Shown here piece by piece: positions 1-8,456 of a stretch of DNA of 64,000 nucleotides (positions are counted from its first letter, which is position 1; the number at the start of each line of letters is the position of its first letter). Both the position numbers and the translations under genes were made by a program. The notes under the pieces were generated by a model. It did no database searches and was not told the origin of the DNA. It saw nothing but the letters and a program-made list of their open reading frames with translations. Source of the DNA: Haloarcula salina (GTDB lineage Archaea > Halobacteriota > Halobacteria > Halobacteriales > Haloarculaceae); assembly GCF_010119195.1 (NCBI RefSeq), contig NZ_WRXL01000001.1, forward strand, positions 310,001 through 374,000, given 5' to 3'.

Positions 1-1
1 C

Positions 2-154
2 GACGCCGGCGAGGACCGCGAGACGGACGAGGTCCGGTCCGCGCTGCGGAGCCTCGCAGACAAGGGCATCGTCGAGACGATACAGAAGACCGTCCCGACG
101 TTCAGGCTGGCCGTCGCGCGCGACGAACTGGACATCGAACTGGCCGAAGAGTAA
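2..154 (+). CDS. C-terminal fragment of an unidentified protein (truncated by window start)
   Basis: An open frame runs in from the left edge and ends with TAA at 152-154. The visible ~50 residues are acidic and start DAGEDRETDEVRSALRSLAD. The pattern of an amphipathic helix, KGIVE, then a short strand (TFRLAVAR) resembles the end of a winged-helix or other small helix-strand domain. That resemblance is an impression, not an identification. The N-terminus lies outside the window, so no function is assigned. It is convergent with the next gene. Confidence 0.6.
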   Translation, partial: DAGEDRETDEVRSALRSLADKGIVETIQKTVPTFRLAVARDELDIELAEE

Positions 155-191
155 CGCCCTACGTCACGTTCGGCCGGTCGCGTCGGCCCCG

Positions 192-1247
192 CTATTCTGA
201 GAGCCCCGGTCGCTGCCGACGTCGACGCCGGTCGAGCAACCGTCGTATCGCCCCGCCAGGGCCGCCGTCGAGCGGCCAGCCCTTCGACCGCCAGATCGGT
301 GGCTCTGGTTCGTACGACGGGCACGCGCCGCGACACTCCGCGGCCGTCGGAACGCGCTCTTTCGCCGCGCAATAGGGATAGACGCCCGTCTCGTCCGCGC
401 GGAGTTGGAAGTGCCGACAGTCGGGCCGCATCGTGTCGGCGTAGGCGCGCCAGCCGCGCTCGTAGGCCCGCTCGGCGATGGCGAGGCGGCGCTCGCGCTT
501 CCAGTCCGGGTCGACGTACTCGAAGCGGGCCGCGCTGTGGTCGTCGTCTGGACGGTCGAGGATGCGAGTTCCAGGGTCGGCGACCGACAGCGACCGCGGC
601 TGCCAGACGTCCTCGGCCGTGCCGCGGTCGGCGTCGACGGTCAGGACGCCGGCCGCCGCGGGCATGTCGGTCAGCAGGACGGGCTCGACGCGCTCGCCGG
701 TCGCCGCCGTGGCGACCCACACCTCGTCGGCCAGCGACAGCGCGACGTCCCGCTCCAGTTGCGGCGCGAGGTCGCGGGCCGCGCTGGCCGTCAGGTCCGG
801 CTTGTTCTCGATTGCGACGATCCGGCGGAGCCAGTCCGGGTAGGGACGAACCCGCCGGATCTGGATGCGGTTTCCTCGCTTTCGCGTATCGAGCGCGTCG
901 CGGTCAGCGGCCTCGTGGATCGATTCGCGGACGTAGCGCCACGGATACCCGGGGTCGGGGAGCGCGTCGCGGTAGTACGTCCAGTCGGCCGGTGCGTTCC
1001 GAAGGACGTGCAGAAGGTCAGAGTCGAACGATTCCGCGCCGAGCTTCGCTCGCTCGCGGAGCCCGTCCGGGTCGCACTCGAGGACGACGGTGTCCCACCG
1101 GCGGTGTTTCGTTCCCAGTTGGCGGGCGACCAGCACCGCCGAATCGTCGGCCGGCACCCACGCCCGCTCGGCCCACTGGCAGACTTGCAGTTCGAACGCG
1201 AACTCAGAGGTGACCGACACGGGCAACGCTTCGGCCGTGGACAGCAA
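192..1247 (-). CDS. DUF5787-like haloarchaeal protein, PD-(D/E)xK-like with C-terminal Cys cluster
   Basis: A 351-residue protein. Around residues 145-175 it carries IVAIENKPDLTASAARDL followed by a helix and the strand EVWVAT. This is the E-x-K plus helix arrangement of PD-(D/E)xK nuclease-fold proteins. The C-terminal third has four cysteines (DCRHF, YPYCAAK, AECRGAC), a likely metal or Fe-S site, as in RecB/Cas4-type nucleases. I recall this family as DUF5787 in haloarchaea; nuclease activity is an inference from motif order only. The gene stands alone, convergent with the fragment before it and divergent from the RDD gene. Confidence 0.7.
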   Translation of the reverse strand: MLSTAEALPVSVTSEFAFELQVCQWAERAWVPADDSAVLVARQLGTKHRRWDTVVLECDPDGLRERAKLGAESFDSDLLHVLRNAPADWTYYRDALPDPGYPWRYVRESIHEAADRDALDTRKRGNRIQIRRVRPYPDWLRRIVAIENKPDLTASAARDLAPQLERDVALSLADEVWVATAATGERVEPVLLTDMPAAAGVLTVDADRGTAEDVWQPRSLSVADPGTRILDRPDDDHSAARFEYVDPDWKRERRLAIAERAYERGWRAYADTMRPDCRHFQLRADETGVYPYCAAKERVPTAAECRGACPSYEPEPPIWRSKGWPLDGGPGGAIRRLLDRRRRRQRPGLSE

Positions 1248-1305
1248 AACGTTTTATCGTGCGGCCGACGCCGTCGGTATCCTTCCAGTATTCCACAGAT
1301 ATGAC

Positions 1306-1358
1306 ACCACTCGACAGTGGTATTATTTTATTTATATATCGCTACGAAAGTTTTATTC
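1306..1358 (+). promoter_or_regulatory. Promoter region of the RDD gene, with a small inverted repeat
   Basis: The region is strongly AT-rich against a GC-rich background. TTTTATTC at 1351-1358 lies 26-33 bases before the ATG at 1384, which is the right place for a haloarchaeal TATA box driving a nearly leaderless transcript. Just upstream, ACCACT-CGAC-AGTGGT (1306-1321) can form a 6-bp hairpin followed by T-rich sequence. It could be a terminator-like or operator element. Confidence 0.45.
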
Positions 1359-1383
1359 TTGCAGACGGGATGCCCAGTAGTGT

Positions 1384-1857
1384 ATGGATAAACATCCACG
1401 AGCAAACCTCGAAAAGAAAGCTGGACTCGGCAAACGGTTCGCGGCGCGGTTCCTCGACGGGCTCCTTATCGGCGTCATCTTCGGAGCCATCTTCTTCGTC
1501 ATCGGCGGTGTCGGCGGTGCAGCCTCCGGCGAGAACAACGCCGTCGTAACAGGATTAGCAGGGGCCTACCTCTTCATGCTCATCGGATTCCCGTTCATTT
1601 ACTTCCTCTATCACACCATCATGGAAGCGATGTACGGGTACACGCTCGGGAAACACGCGCTCGGACTCGTCATCACCGACGAGAGCGGCAGCGACATCAC
1701 CTGGGTCGACTCGATCGTCAGGAACGTGTTCCGACTCGTCGGCTTCTTCTTCTCGCCGTTCTCGGCGCTGTTGGCTGTGATTCTCATCGCGGTGAATGAC
1801 GACGAACAGCGCCTCGGCGACATGGCCGGAAGCACCGTCGTCGTCGAACAGGCCTAA
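1384..1857 (+). CDS. RDD-family membrane protein
   Basis: A 157-residue protein. After a short cytoplasmic start (MDKHPRANLEKKAGLGKRFAARFLD) come membrane segments at about residues 25-43, 57-78 and 115-138. The motif GKRFAARFLDGLLIG near the N-terminus is the R..D signature that names the RDD family. A conserved YGYTLGKHALGLVI stretch follows the second segment, as usual for RDD proteins. RDD proteins are small integral membrane proteins of mostly unknown transport role. The length is typical. The ATG at 1384 sits about 27 bases after a TATA-like box. Confidence 0.85.
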   Translation: MDKHPRANLEKKAGLGKRFAARFLDGLLIGVIFGAIFFVIGGVGGAASGENNAVVTGLAGAYLFMLIGFPFIYFLYHTIMEAMYGYTLGKHALGLVITDESGSDITWVDSIVRNVFRLVGFFFSPFSALLAVILIAVNDDEQRLGDMAGSTVVVEQA

Positions 1858-1938
1858 GCGGACACCGACACCTGTTTCGAACAGCGTTCGAGAGAGCCAC
1901 CGCTGTCTCCGTCGGCGGATCGGCGACCGCGACGGTCC

Positions 1939-2370
1939 CTACTCCTCGTCTTCGTCGCGCTCGTCGAGGAACTCGTGTGCCTCTTCGAGTATCTCGCGGG
2001 GGCCGTCCTGCGTGACAGTGTTGATCGCCTGTTCGTAGTCGCGCCACTGCAGGTCGCGGTGTTCGGTGGACAGTTCGGCTGACGCTTCGAACGACTTCGC
2101 GACGAACAGGTGCACCGTCTTGTGGATGGTGTTCCCGTTCGCTTCGAACACGTAGTCGTAATCTTCGCGGAACCCGTCTAAGAGCCGGAAATCGCCGATT
2201 CCGGCCTCCTCTTTCACTTCGCGGATGGCGGTCTGCTGCAGTTCCTCTTCGCCCTCGACGCCGCCCTTGGGGAACTCCCAATCGCCGGGTCGGCTCTTGA
2301 GCAGGAGGTACTCCCGCCGGCCACGCGTATCGCGAAAGAGGATGGCTCCCGCGCTCGTGGCCTCTATCAT
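1939..2370 (-). CDS. Nudix hydrolase (Ap4A-hydrolase-like)
   Basis: A 143-residue single-domain Nudix protein. Residues 36-58 fit the Nudix box GX5EX7REUXEEXGU exactly, with all metal-binding glutamates present (REVKEEAGI). The start MIEATSAGAILF and the context WEFPKGG are typical of the bis(5'-nucleosyl)-tetraphosphatase-like subgroup, which cleaves dinucleoside polyphosphates to nucleotides. The true substrate cannot be read from sequence. The tail is very acidic (LDERDEDEE), as usual for haloarchaea. The gene is divergent from the uS10-like gene. Confidence 0.88.
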   Translation of the reverse strand: MIEATSAGAILFRDTRGRREYLLLKSRPGDWEFPKGGVEGEEELQQTAIREVKEEAGIGDFRLLDGFREDYDYVFEANGNTIHKTVHLFVAKSFEASAELSTEHRDLQWRDYEQAINTVTQDGPREILEEAHEFLDERDEDEE

Positions 2371-2464
2371 TATCCGAAATTACTACACCAGTACTTAAGA
2401 GAATATCGGAGACGCGACGCGAACAGGTGCCCTTTTACCGCTCGCCGAGGAGTACCTTCCACAG

Positions 2465-2797
2465 ATGCCGTTCGTCACGACACTCACGCTCACGAGCGGG
2501 GACAGACACCGACTCGACGACGTGGTCTCGGAGATCAAAACGATGGCCGAACAGAAGGGCGTCGAACTGAAGGGGCCCCATCCCAAGCAACCGCGGGAAC
2601 TGCGCGTGCCGCAGTCGAAGTCGCTGGGGCCGAGCGGCGGCCGATTCGAGTCCTGGAACTACTCGGTGTACACGCGTACGGTCGAGGTCGTCGGCTACGA
2701 GGACTTCGCCCGGACCGTCACCCAGCGGACGTACCCTGATTCGATCCACGTCGAGGCAGAGGTCGAGCAGCGGACGCAGGTCGGCAGCGGGTCCTGA
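2465..2797 (+). CDS. uS10-like ribosomal protein paralogue
   Basis: A 110-residue protein with the uS10 fold pattern: MPFVTTLTLTSGDRHRLDDV then KTMAEQKGVELKGPHPKQP, a loop, and YTRTVEVVGYEDFARTV. The P-x-P-K-Q-P type loop and the final strand resemble S10, but the sequence differs from the canonical archaeal S10 normally encoded beside EF-1alpha. I therefore read it as the uS10/mL48-type paralogue seen in haloarchaea. Its role (alternative ribosomal subunit or regulator) is unknown. It stands alone, with no translation-factor neighbours. Confidence 0.75.
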   Translation: MPFVTTLTLTSGDRHRLDDVVSEIKTMAEQKGVELKGPHPKQPRELRVPQSKSLGPSGGRFESWNYSVYTRTVEVVGYEDFARTVTQRTYPDSIHVEAEVEQRTQVGSGS

Positions 2798-2856
2798 CGC
2801 GACCCCGCCCGGCGTCCCCCGTTTTCCTATAAGTTACTGGCGTTCCTCTCCCCGGC

Positions 2857-4128
2857 ATGGACGAGGACAGACTGGCGCACCTCACGTCGCTTCGGCGGGA
2901 ACTACACCGCTATCCCGAACCCGCCTGGCGAGAGTTCTACACGACGAGCCGTATCGTCGACGAACTGGAACGGATCGGCGTCGACCAGTTGCACCTCGGC
3001 CGGGACGCGCTCGACGCAGACGCGCGCATGGCCGTCCCCGACGAGGACGAACTGACGCCGTGGCACGAGCGGGCCCGCGACGCCGGCGCTCGCGAGGACG
3101 TACTGGACGCCACGGAAGGCGGTTTCACGGGCGCGCTGGCGGCCCTCGAACGGGGCGAGGGCCCGACCGTCGCGCTCAGAGTCGACATCGACGCCCTGCC
3201 GATCACCGAGTCCGGATCGCCGGCGCACGTCCCGGCCGACGAGGGGTTCCGCTCGAACAACGAGGGGTTCATGCACGCCTGCGGGCACGACGCCCACGCG
3301 ACCATCGGCCTCGGGGTGCTCGAAGCCGTCGCCGAGAGCGAGTTCCGCGGGACGTTCAAGCTGGTGATCCAGCCGGCGGAAGAGGTCATCGGGGGCGGCA
3401 AGGCCATCGCCGAGAGCGGGCACCTCGACGACGTGGACCACCTGCTGGCGATCCACATCGGCCTCGACCACCCGACGGGCGAGGTCGTCGCCGGCGTCGG
3501 CGGCTTCCTCGCAGTCCGGCAGTTCGAGGCGACGTTCACCGGCGAGTCGGCCCACGCCGGCGGCCACCCAGCCCAGGGACGGGACGCGGTGCAGGCCCTC
3601 GCCACCGCGGTCCAGAACCTCCACGCGATCCGCCGACACGGCGACGGCGCCACGCGTGTCAACGCGGGCGTCGTCAGGGGCGGGACGGCGACGAACATCG
3701 TCCCGGAACGCGCGACGATGGAGGGCGAGGTCCGCGGTGAGACGACCGAACTGAAGGAGTACATGAGCGAGCGGGCGGACACCGTCGTCGAATCCGCGGC
3801 GGCCATGCACGACTGTGACGCGACCGTCGAGACGACCGCGGAAGCGCCGAGCGCCGAGAGCGACGCGTCGCTCGCCGATACCGTCTACGACGCGGCCGGA
3901 ACCGTCTCCGGCGTCACCAGTCGACTCCGATCCGCCGATCTGGGCGGGAGCGAAGACGCGACGTACCTGATGGACCGCGTCCAGAAGCACGGTGGCAGGG
4001 CGACGTTCGTCGGCATCGGCACGGACCACCCCGGCGGTCATCATACGCCGACCTTCGACGTGGACGAGCGGTCACTGGCCGTCGGCGTCGACGTCGTCAG
4101 CGAAGCGGTGAAACGGCTCGGCCGGTGA
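2857..4128 (+). CDS. M20-family amidohydrolase (metallopeptidase / aminoacylase type)
   Basis: A 423-residue zinc hydrolase. The N-terminus LRRELHRYPEPAWREF is the classic start of IAA-amino-acid-hydrolase/hippurate-hydrolase members. Metal ligands lie in MHACGHDAHATIGLGV (about residues 139-154), QPAEEVIGGG and DHPGGHHTPTFDV at the end. An insertion of about 45 residues (DALDADARMAVPDEDELTPWHERARDAG) separates the first helix from the catalytic core, longer than in most relatives. Expected chemistry is hydrolysis of N-acyl amino acids or short amides in the cytoplasm. The gene is convergent with the pilin gene, 6 bases away. Confidence 0.85.
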   Translation: MDEDRLAHLTSLRRELHRYPEPAWREFYTTSRIVDELERIGVDQLHLGRDALDADARMAVPDEDELTPWHERARDAGAREDVLDATEGGFTGALAALERGEGPTVALRVDIDALPITESGSPAHVPADEGFRSNNEGFMHACGHDAHATIGLGVLEAVAESEFRGTFKLVIQPAEEVIGGGKAIAESGHLDDVDHLLAIHIGLDHPTGEVVAGVGGFLAVRQFEATFTGESAHAGGHPAQGRDAVQALATAVQNLHAIRRHGDGATRVNAGVVRGGTATNIVPERATMEGEVRGETTELKEYMSERADTVVESAAAMHDCDATVETTAEAPSAESDASLADTVYDAAGTVSGVTSRLRSADLGGSEDATYLMDRVQKHGGRATFVGIGTDHPGGHHTPTFDVDERSLAVGVDVVSEAVKRLGR

Positions 4129-4134
4129 CGGCAG

Positions 4135-4593
4135 TTACGGCGCGTCCCAGGACGCGAGCTGGACCGAGCGATCGTTGTTGGGCGAGCGCCAGTTTACCGT
4201 CACCGTCGCGTCGGACAGGTCGAGCGAAGCGGTCGAGAACGTCGCGCGGGTCCCGGCCGCGACCTTCGACCCCGCGGCAGGTGTCCCACTGAGACTGGTG
4301 AACGCGTGCTGCCCGTTACCGGTCGAGGCCCCGCTGACGGTGACGTACAGCGACCCGGCACGGATCGAGTCGCCGCTTCGGTGTTCGATGATCAGGCTGT
4401 CGGTGCTCCCCGCCTCGTAGTCGAACGTGAACGCCGCCTGTGGTGCCTGTTCGCTCATGGCACCCGACGAGCCGAGGTCGAGGAAGAACGTCGCCGCCGT
4501 TGCTGCCAGTAGTACCGTGATGGCGACCATCAGGATGACCCCGACGACTGGTGAAACTGCGCTCTCGTCTGTTCGGAAGATGTGTGTACTCAT
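4135..4593 (-). CDS. Archaeal type IV pilin (PilA-like)
   Basis: A 152-residue secreted subunit. The N-terminus MSTHIFRTDESAVSPVVGVI has the haloarchaeal pilin pattern: a short basic/polar leader, the conserved AVSPVVGVILMVAITVLLAA helix that forms the pilus core, then a Thr/Ser/Ala-rich soluble domain. A PibD-type peptidase probably cleaves shortly before the hydrophobic helix. The single-domain length is typical of adhesion-pilus pilins. No pilus assembly ATPase is nearby. An AT-rich segment at 4676-4715 is the likely promoter. Confidence 0.82.
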   Translation of the reverse strand: MSTHIFRTDESAVSPVVGVILMVAITVLLAATAATFFLDLGSSGAMSEQAPQAAFTFDYEAGSTDSLIIEHRSGDSIRAGSLYVTVSGASTGNGQHAFTSLSGTPAAGSKVAAGTRATFSTASLDLSDATVTVNWRSPNNDRSVQLASWDAP

Positions 4594-4814
4594 GTTGTAA
4601 CCCCCACTCGGAAGACAGCCGTCCGGCCGTCTCGGTTGTCGGCGACCCCCCAGTCGACCGACCCGAGTGACTTCATTTGCTTATCATGTTTGTGCAAGAT
4701 AAATCTTTTTATCCATACACGTCTGTTCATTGGGTTCCGATACGTACCAGACTGGTGACCTGGGGCTACAGTCAGCGGCGACGGAAAATAGCCTGTTCGC
4801 GCCGAGAGCGGCGG

Positions 4815-6224
4815 TCAGTACTTCGGGTCCGCGCCGGTGAGTTCGTAGATGTCGTCCATGATGTCGTTGCGCTCGCGTCGCCAGGCTTCGAATCCGCTCG
4901 GGTCGTCCGGGTAGTCCTCGTAGTGTGCGAGCAGACGGTCGGCGAGGGACTTCGTCTGATAGAGATCGTAGATCGTTCCCCAGTGACCGAGGCTCTTGAT
5001 CGCGGTCTTGATCTTCAGGCCGAGGCCGACGCTGGTCGAACCGCCGTACAGCGCTTCGGCGAGTTTCTCCCCGGGAAGCGACGCCAGCAACGCCATCAGA
5101 TCGTCCACGTCGTAGGCGGTGGTGAAGATGTTGTACACGTCGAGGGCGGCGTAGCGCGCGCCGAAGTGGTCCATCACCCGCTCGTTGTACTCCCAGAGCG
5201 CCGCCTCGTCGTCCGTCCGACCGGACTCAATGGCTTCGATGGCTTGCTCGGCCGCGTACTTGCCGGCGTAGGCCGCGCCGGCGATGCCGCCGCCCGTGGT
5301 CGGATTGACGTGACCGGCCGCGTCGCCGACCGCCATGAATCCGGGCGCGACCGCGGAGTCGTAGGGGCGACGCGTCGGCAGCGCCGCGCCGAGCTTGTCT
5401 TTGACCGTCGCGCCCTCGAACTCGCGGCGACCCTCCAGATCGCGCTTGAGGTCGTCGACCAGTTCCATCGGTTCCTCGTTCATCTGGAAGCCCAGTCCGG
5501 CGTTGATCTCCGTGTCCGTGCGCGGGAAGTACCAGAGGTAGCCCGCGGACCGCTCGGTCGGCTTGAACACGAGCGCGTCGTCCCACTCGACAGGCTCGTC
5601 GACCTCGATGATCTCCCGGTACGCCGAGCAGAACTGCGAGTACTGGACGTTGGTGTCGAAGGTGGCGTCTTCCAGGTCGGTCTTGTCCTGGAGGATCGAC
5701 AGCGCGCCCGCGCCGTCGATGACGATGTCCGCCTCGTAGGTGACCGGGTCGCCCTTCCGCATCGCCTTCACGCCGGTGACGCGCCCGTCCTCTTCCTGCG
5801 TCACGTCCTGAACGACGGTGTCGTAGTGGAACGTCGCCCCGCTGTCGCCCGCGCCCTCGATGAGACGGCGACCGTACTCCCAGCGGTCGATGACGGCGAG
5901 TTCGCCCGGGACCGGGATTTCGAGAACGGTGTCCTCCTGTGGAATCTCGAAGCGTCCGTGGTCCACGCCGGTGTTGGTAAAGGCCGGTTCGAGCTGGGAC
6001 TTCGGGATCGCCTCGGGGAAGTCACTGGCCCCCTTCAGCGCGTCCCCGCAGGCGATGTGGCCGGCCTCCGTCTCGTCCTTGCGTTCGACGACGACGACGT
6101 CGTAGCCCGCCTCCGCGACCGTCGCGGCGGCGTAACAGCCGGACGTTCCGGCCCCGACGACGACGATGTCCGCGGCAACGGTCCGCGGGCCGCCGGTGGC
6201 GCTGTCGCCCGTGTTCGTGGTCAT
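4815..6224 (-). CDS. Geranylgeranyl reductase family flavoprotein
   Basis: A 469-residue FAD-dependent oxidoreductase. The dinucleotide-binding motif VVVGAGTSGCYAA lies near residues 22-34, followed by VVVERKDE. The signature YLWYFPRTDTEINAGLG matches the YxWxFPx(7-8)GxG motif that contacts the isoprenoid substrate. GDAAGHVNPTTGGGI is the second FAD motif. These enzymes saturate double bonds of archaeal membrane lipids or other isoprenoids. The start chosen (MTTNTGDSATGG, 6224) is the ATG just before the FAD motif; an upstream in-frame extension would run across the ferredoxin promoter. The ferredoxin gene is divergent, 102 bases away, and could be its electron donor. Confidence 0.85.
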   Translation of the reverse strand: MTTNTGDSATGGPRTVAADIVVVGAGTSGCYAAATVAEAGYDVVVVERKDETEAGHIACGDALKGASDFPEAIPKSQLEPAFTNTGVDHGRFEIPQEDTVLEIPVPGELAVIDRWEYGRRLIEGAGDSGATFHYDTVVQDVTQEEDGRVTGVKAMRKGDPVTYEADIVIDGAGALSILQDKTDLEDATFDTNVQYSQFCSAYREIIEVDEPVEWDDALVFKPTERSAGYLWYFPRTDTEINAGLGFQMNEEPMELVDDLKRDLEGRREFEGATVKDKLGAALPTRRPYDSAVAPGFMAVGDAAGHVNPTTGGGIAGAAYAGKYAAEQAIEAIESGRTDDEAALWEYNERVMDHFGARYAALDVYNIFTTAYDVDDLMALLASLPGEKLAEALYGGSTSVGLGLKIKTAIKSLGHWGTIYDLYQTKSLADRLLAHYEDYPDDPSGFEAWRRERNDIMDDIYELTGADPKY

Positions 6225-6326
6225 GCACTCTGGTCCATGCCGGAGAGAGAAAATTATTCCGACTGGCCGTCTGACCGCTGGACGGCGGTGGTAAGAGTTT
6301 TGCCGGGGGGTGTCAAACAGCGGGGC

Positions 6327-6659
6327 ATGACCGAGTACACGGTGACGTTCGTCGGGACCGGCGAGGAGATCACGGTCTCGGACAAGGAGACGATCCTCTC
6401 GCGCTGCATCGAGGAGGGCATCGCCCAGGAGTACTCCTGTCGCGTCGGGATGTGTCTCGCCTGCTCGGCGGAGATCGTCGACGGCACGGTCACGCAACCG
6501 GCCGCACGCGGACTCACCGACACCGAGCGAGAGAACTACGCGCTGACGTGCATGGCGCGTCCGCAGTCGGACCTGGAGCTCGATCGCGGGAAGTACCCCC
6601 CGAGCATCGAAAGCGAACTCGCGGTCGAGGACGGCGATCCGGCCGCCGCCGACGATTAA
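6327..6659 (+). CDS. Plant-type [2Fe-2S] ferredoxin
   Basis: A 110-residue electron carrier. Cluster ligands are visible as SCRVGMCLACSAEIVDG (C-x4-C-x2-C) and YALTCMARP further on, the chloroplast-type pattern. It lacks the long N-terminal insertion of the main haloarchaeal ferredoxin and so is probably a specialised paralogue. The ATG at 6327 follows a GC-rich leader after an AT-rich patch. Its divergent partner is a flavin-dependent geranylgeranyl reductase that needs low-potential electrons. A functional link is inferred from position only. Confidence 0.87.
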   Translation: MTEYTVTFVGTGEEITVSDKETILSRCIEEGIAQEYSCRVGMCLACSAEIVDGTVTQPAARGLTDTERENYALTCMARPQSDLELDRGKYPPSIESELAVEDGDPAAADD

Positions 6660-6777
6660 TCCGCTCCTACTTCGATCCTGTGACGGCGTATGAGGTGTTA
6701 GTGAGCGTGTAATCAGCCGATAATCGCCCGCAGAATCGCGCTCAAAGGGTCAGGTCGTTGTCGCGAGTGAAGGACAG

Positions 6778-6788
6778 ATCATATAAGC
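6778..6788 (+). promoter_or_regulatory. Probable TATA box upstream of 6863 gene
   Basis: TCATATAAGC-type sequence at 6778-6788 inside a 203-base gap stands out from the GC-rich surroundings. It lies about 75-85 bases before the ATG at 6863, so if used the transcript has an unusually long leader for a haloarchaeon. Confidence 0.35.
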
Positions 6789-6862
6789 AAGTGGCTCCTA
6801 TAGGGAAACGACTACAGCGTCAGCGGACGGCCTTCGACGACTGATACACGCTTCCCCCAACC

Positions 6863-7465
6863 ATGACCAGCCGCGTATACAGACTTCATTCGACACTCGA
6901 ACTGCCACTGGAAGACGCCTACGATTTCTTCGAAGATCCCGATCTACCACCCGAGATCGCTGACATCGACATCACGCGCCGAAACAACACGCTCATCGTC
7001 AGCGCCGTCGCGAAAGACGACTCGATGAGCAAGTACACGCCGACGGCGCAGTTGAAAGCCAGCGTCACGGAGAACCGGGTCTACGAGGAAGATCCGGACG
7101 AGATGGGGCCGCCGGGCGCGGCGAGTACCGGAAGTACCGGCGGTGGGCCGCAGTGGGGTGCGCTCGAAGAGGAAGAAGAGGAGATCGAGTCCGAACTCGT
7201 CGAGTACGCCTGTTTCAAGGGCGACCGCGAGACGGTCCTCCAGAACACCGCGCTCCAGTACGCGATGTTCGAGGTTCTCTGTGAGGTCGCCAAGGTGGCG
7301 GAGAAGGGCACACTGACGGCGATCGCCGCAGTCGACGAAGAGCTTGAGGCCGTCCGCATCGTCGACGGCGAAGAGCGGCCCGCCGCCATCAACGTCGCCG
7401 AGGAACCGCGCGAGAGCGAAGACGAAGAGGGCGTCAACTGGCGCGACAACGAGTTCATCTCGTAA
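6863..7465 (+). CDS. Conserved haloarchaeal protein of unknown function
   Basis: A 200-residue acidic soluble protein. The N-terminal part (MTSRVYRLHSTLELPLEDAYDFFED) reads as strand-helix and then DIDITRRNNTLIVSAVAKDD. A glycine/serine-rich linker (AASTGSTGGGPQWG, about residues 91-104) is followed by a run of glutamates and a helical second half (ETVLQNTALQYAMFEVLCEVAKVAEKG). No catalytic motif is recognised. It may be a DUF7110-type protein, but I am not certain. Monocistronic. Confidence 0.65.
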   Translation: MTSRVYRLHSTLELPLEDAYDFFEDPDLPPEIADIDITRRNNTLIVSAVAKDDSMSKYTPTAQLKASVTENRVYEEDPDEMGPPGAASTGSTGGGPQWGALEEEEEEIESELVEYACFKGDRETVLQNTALQYAMFEVLCEVAKVAEKGTLTAIAAVDEELEAVRIVDGEERPAAINVAEEPRESEDEEGVNWRDNEFIS

Positions 7466-7613
7466 CTCCGTCCGCGATCGGTTCTCCCTGCCGTCCGCAC
7501 ACTGTGAGCCGTGGCTGTGGTTCCCCCTTCGCTTATCAGGGCCCTAACTGGCGATTGCAGGCAGGTTACTAATACGTGTCACCGGTGAACGGACGGTCGC
7601 AGAACCTACTGCT

Positions 7614-8441
7614 ATGACTGGTGACGAGGGATCCACGGAGGCGACGGTACCAGCCGGCGAAGACAATCGGGTGTACGCTCACGTCCGCGAGACGATACTC
7701 ACCGGCGTCGCGATCACCGTGCCCGTCGTGGTCACGATCTACGTCCTCTCCGTGGTCCTGGATTTCGTGGTCGAGGCGCTGGTCCCGGTGATCCAGGTGT
7801 TGCGCTGGCTGGGCGTCATCGAGGCCGTCGAGAGCGTCTACCTGGTCGGACTGCTGATCGACCTCGGCGTGTACTCGCACATCGTCGATTTCCTCACCGA
7901 ACTCATCGCCGTCCTGGTGTTGCTGTCTGTCGTCCTGATCGTCGGGAGCGTCGGGAGCCACCGATACGGCGAGTTGCTCGTCGATCTCTTCGACTTCGTT
8001 ATCGCCCGAATCCCGGCCGTGGGGACGGTCTACCAGAGCTTCCGTCGGATGAGCGACGTGATGGTCGGCAACGGCGGTGACGAGAATTTCCAGGACGTGA
8101 AACTGGTCGAGTGTTTCGGCGACGACGTGTACGTCCTGGGCTTTCAGACCAACAGATCGCTTCAGACGGTCGAAGCGGGCGTCGATCACGACGACATGGT
8201 CGCCATGTTCCTCCCGCTCGCGCCGAACCCGGTCACCGGCGGCTTCCTCACCTACATCCCCGAATCGAACCTCCACGACGTCGACATGACCGTCGAGGAG
8301 GCCGTCCGAAGCATCCTGACCAGCGGCGTCGCCTCCGGAGACGGCATGAACGATCCCAATACCCTGTCGCTGACCGACATTCAGGGCGTGCCGAACGTCG
8401 GTCCGATGTCGTCCGCCGACGGGGACGGCACCAAGAACTGA
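7614..8441 (+). CDS. DUF502 family membrane protein
   Basis: A 275-residue protein. Two long hydrophobic segments lie near residues 33-65 (ILTGVAITVPVVVTIYVLSVVLDFVVEAL) and 80-115, followed by the conserved core GSHRYGELLVDLFDFVIARIPAVGTVYQSFRRM. MVAMFLPLAPNPVTGGFLTYIP and a helix with EEAVRSILTSG come later. This order is diagnostic for DUF502, a family of inner-membrane proteins of unknown function. The tail after residue 245 is poorly conserved and polar. It is convergent with the SpoIIM-like gene. Confidence 0.88.
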   Translation: MTGDEGSTEATVPAGEDNRVYAHVRETILTGVAITVPVVVTIYVLSVVLDFVVEALVPVIQVLRWLGVIEAVESVYLVGLLIDLGVYSHIVDFLTELIAVLVLLSVVLIVGSVGSHRYGELLVDLFDFVIARIPAVGTVYQSFRRMSDVMVGNGGDENFQDVKLVECFGDDVYVLGFQTNRSLQTVEAGVDHDDMVAMFLPLAPNPVTGGFLTYIPESNLHDVDMTVEEAVRSILTSGVASGDGMNDPNTLSLTDIQGVPNVGPMSSADGDGTKN

Positions 8442-8456
8442 TCGAGAGAGCGGTCG

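Noticed and set aside
4677-6326. Long in-frame extension upstream of the ferredoxin
   Set aside because: It is antisense to the geranylgeranyl reductase; the ferredoxin start at 6327 matches the family length.
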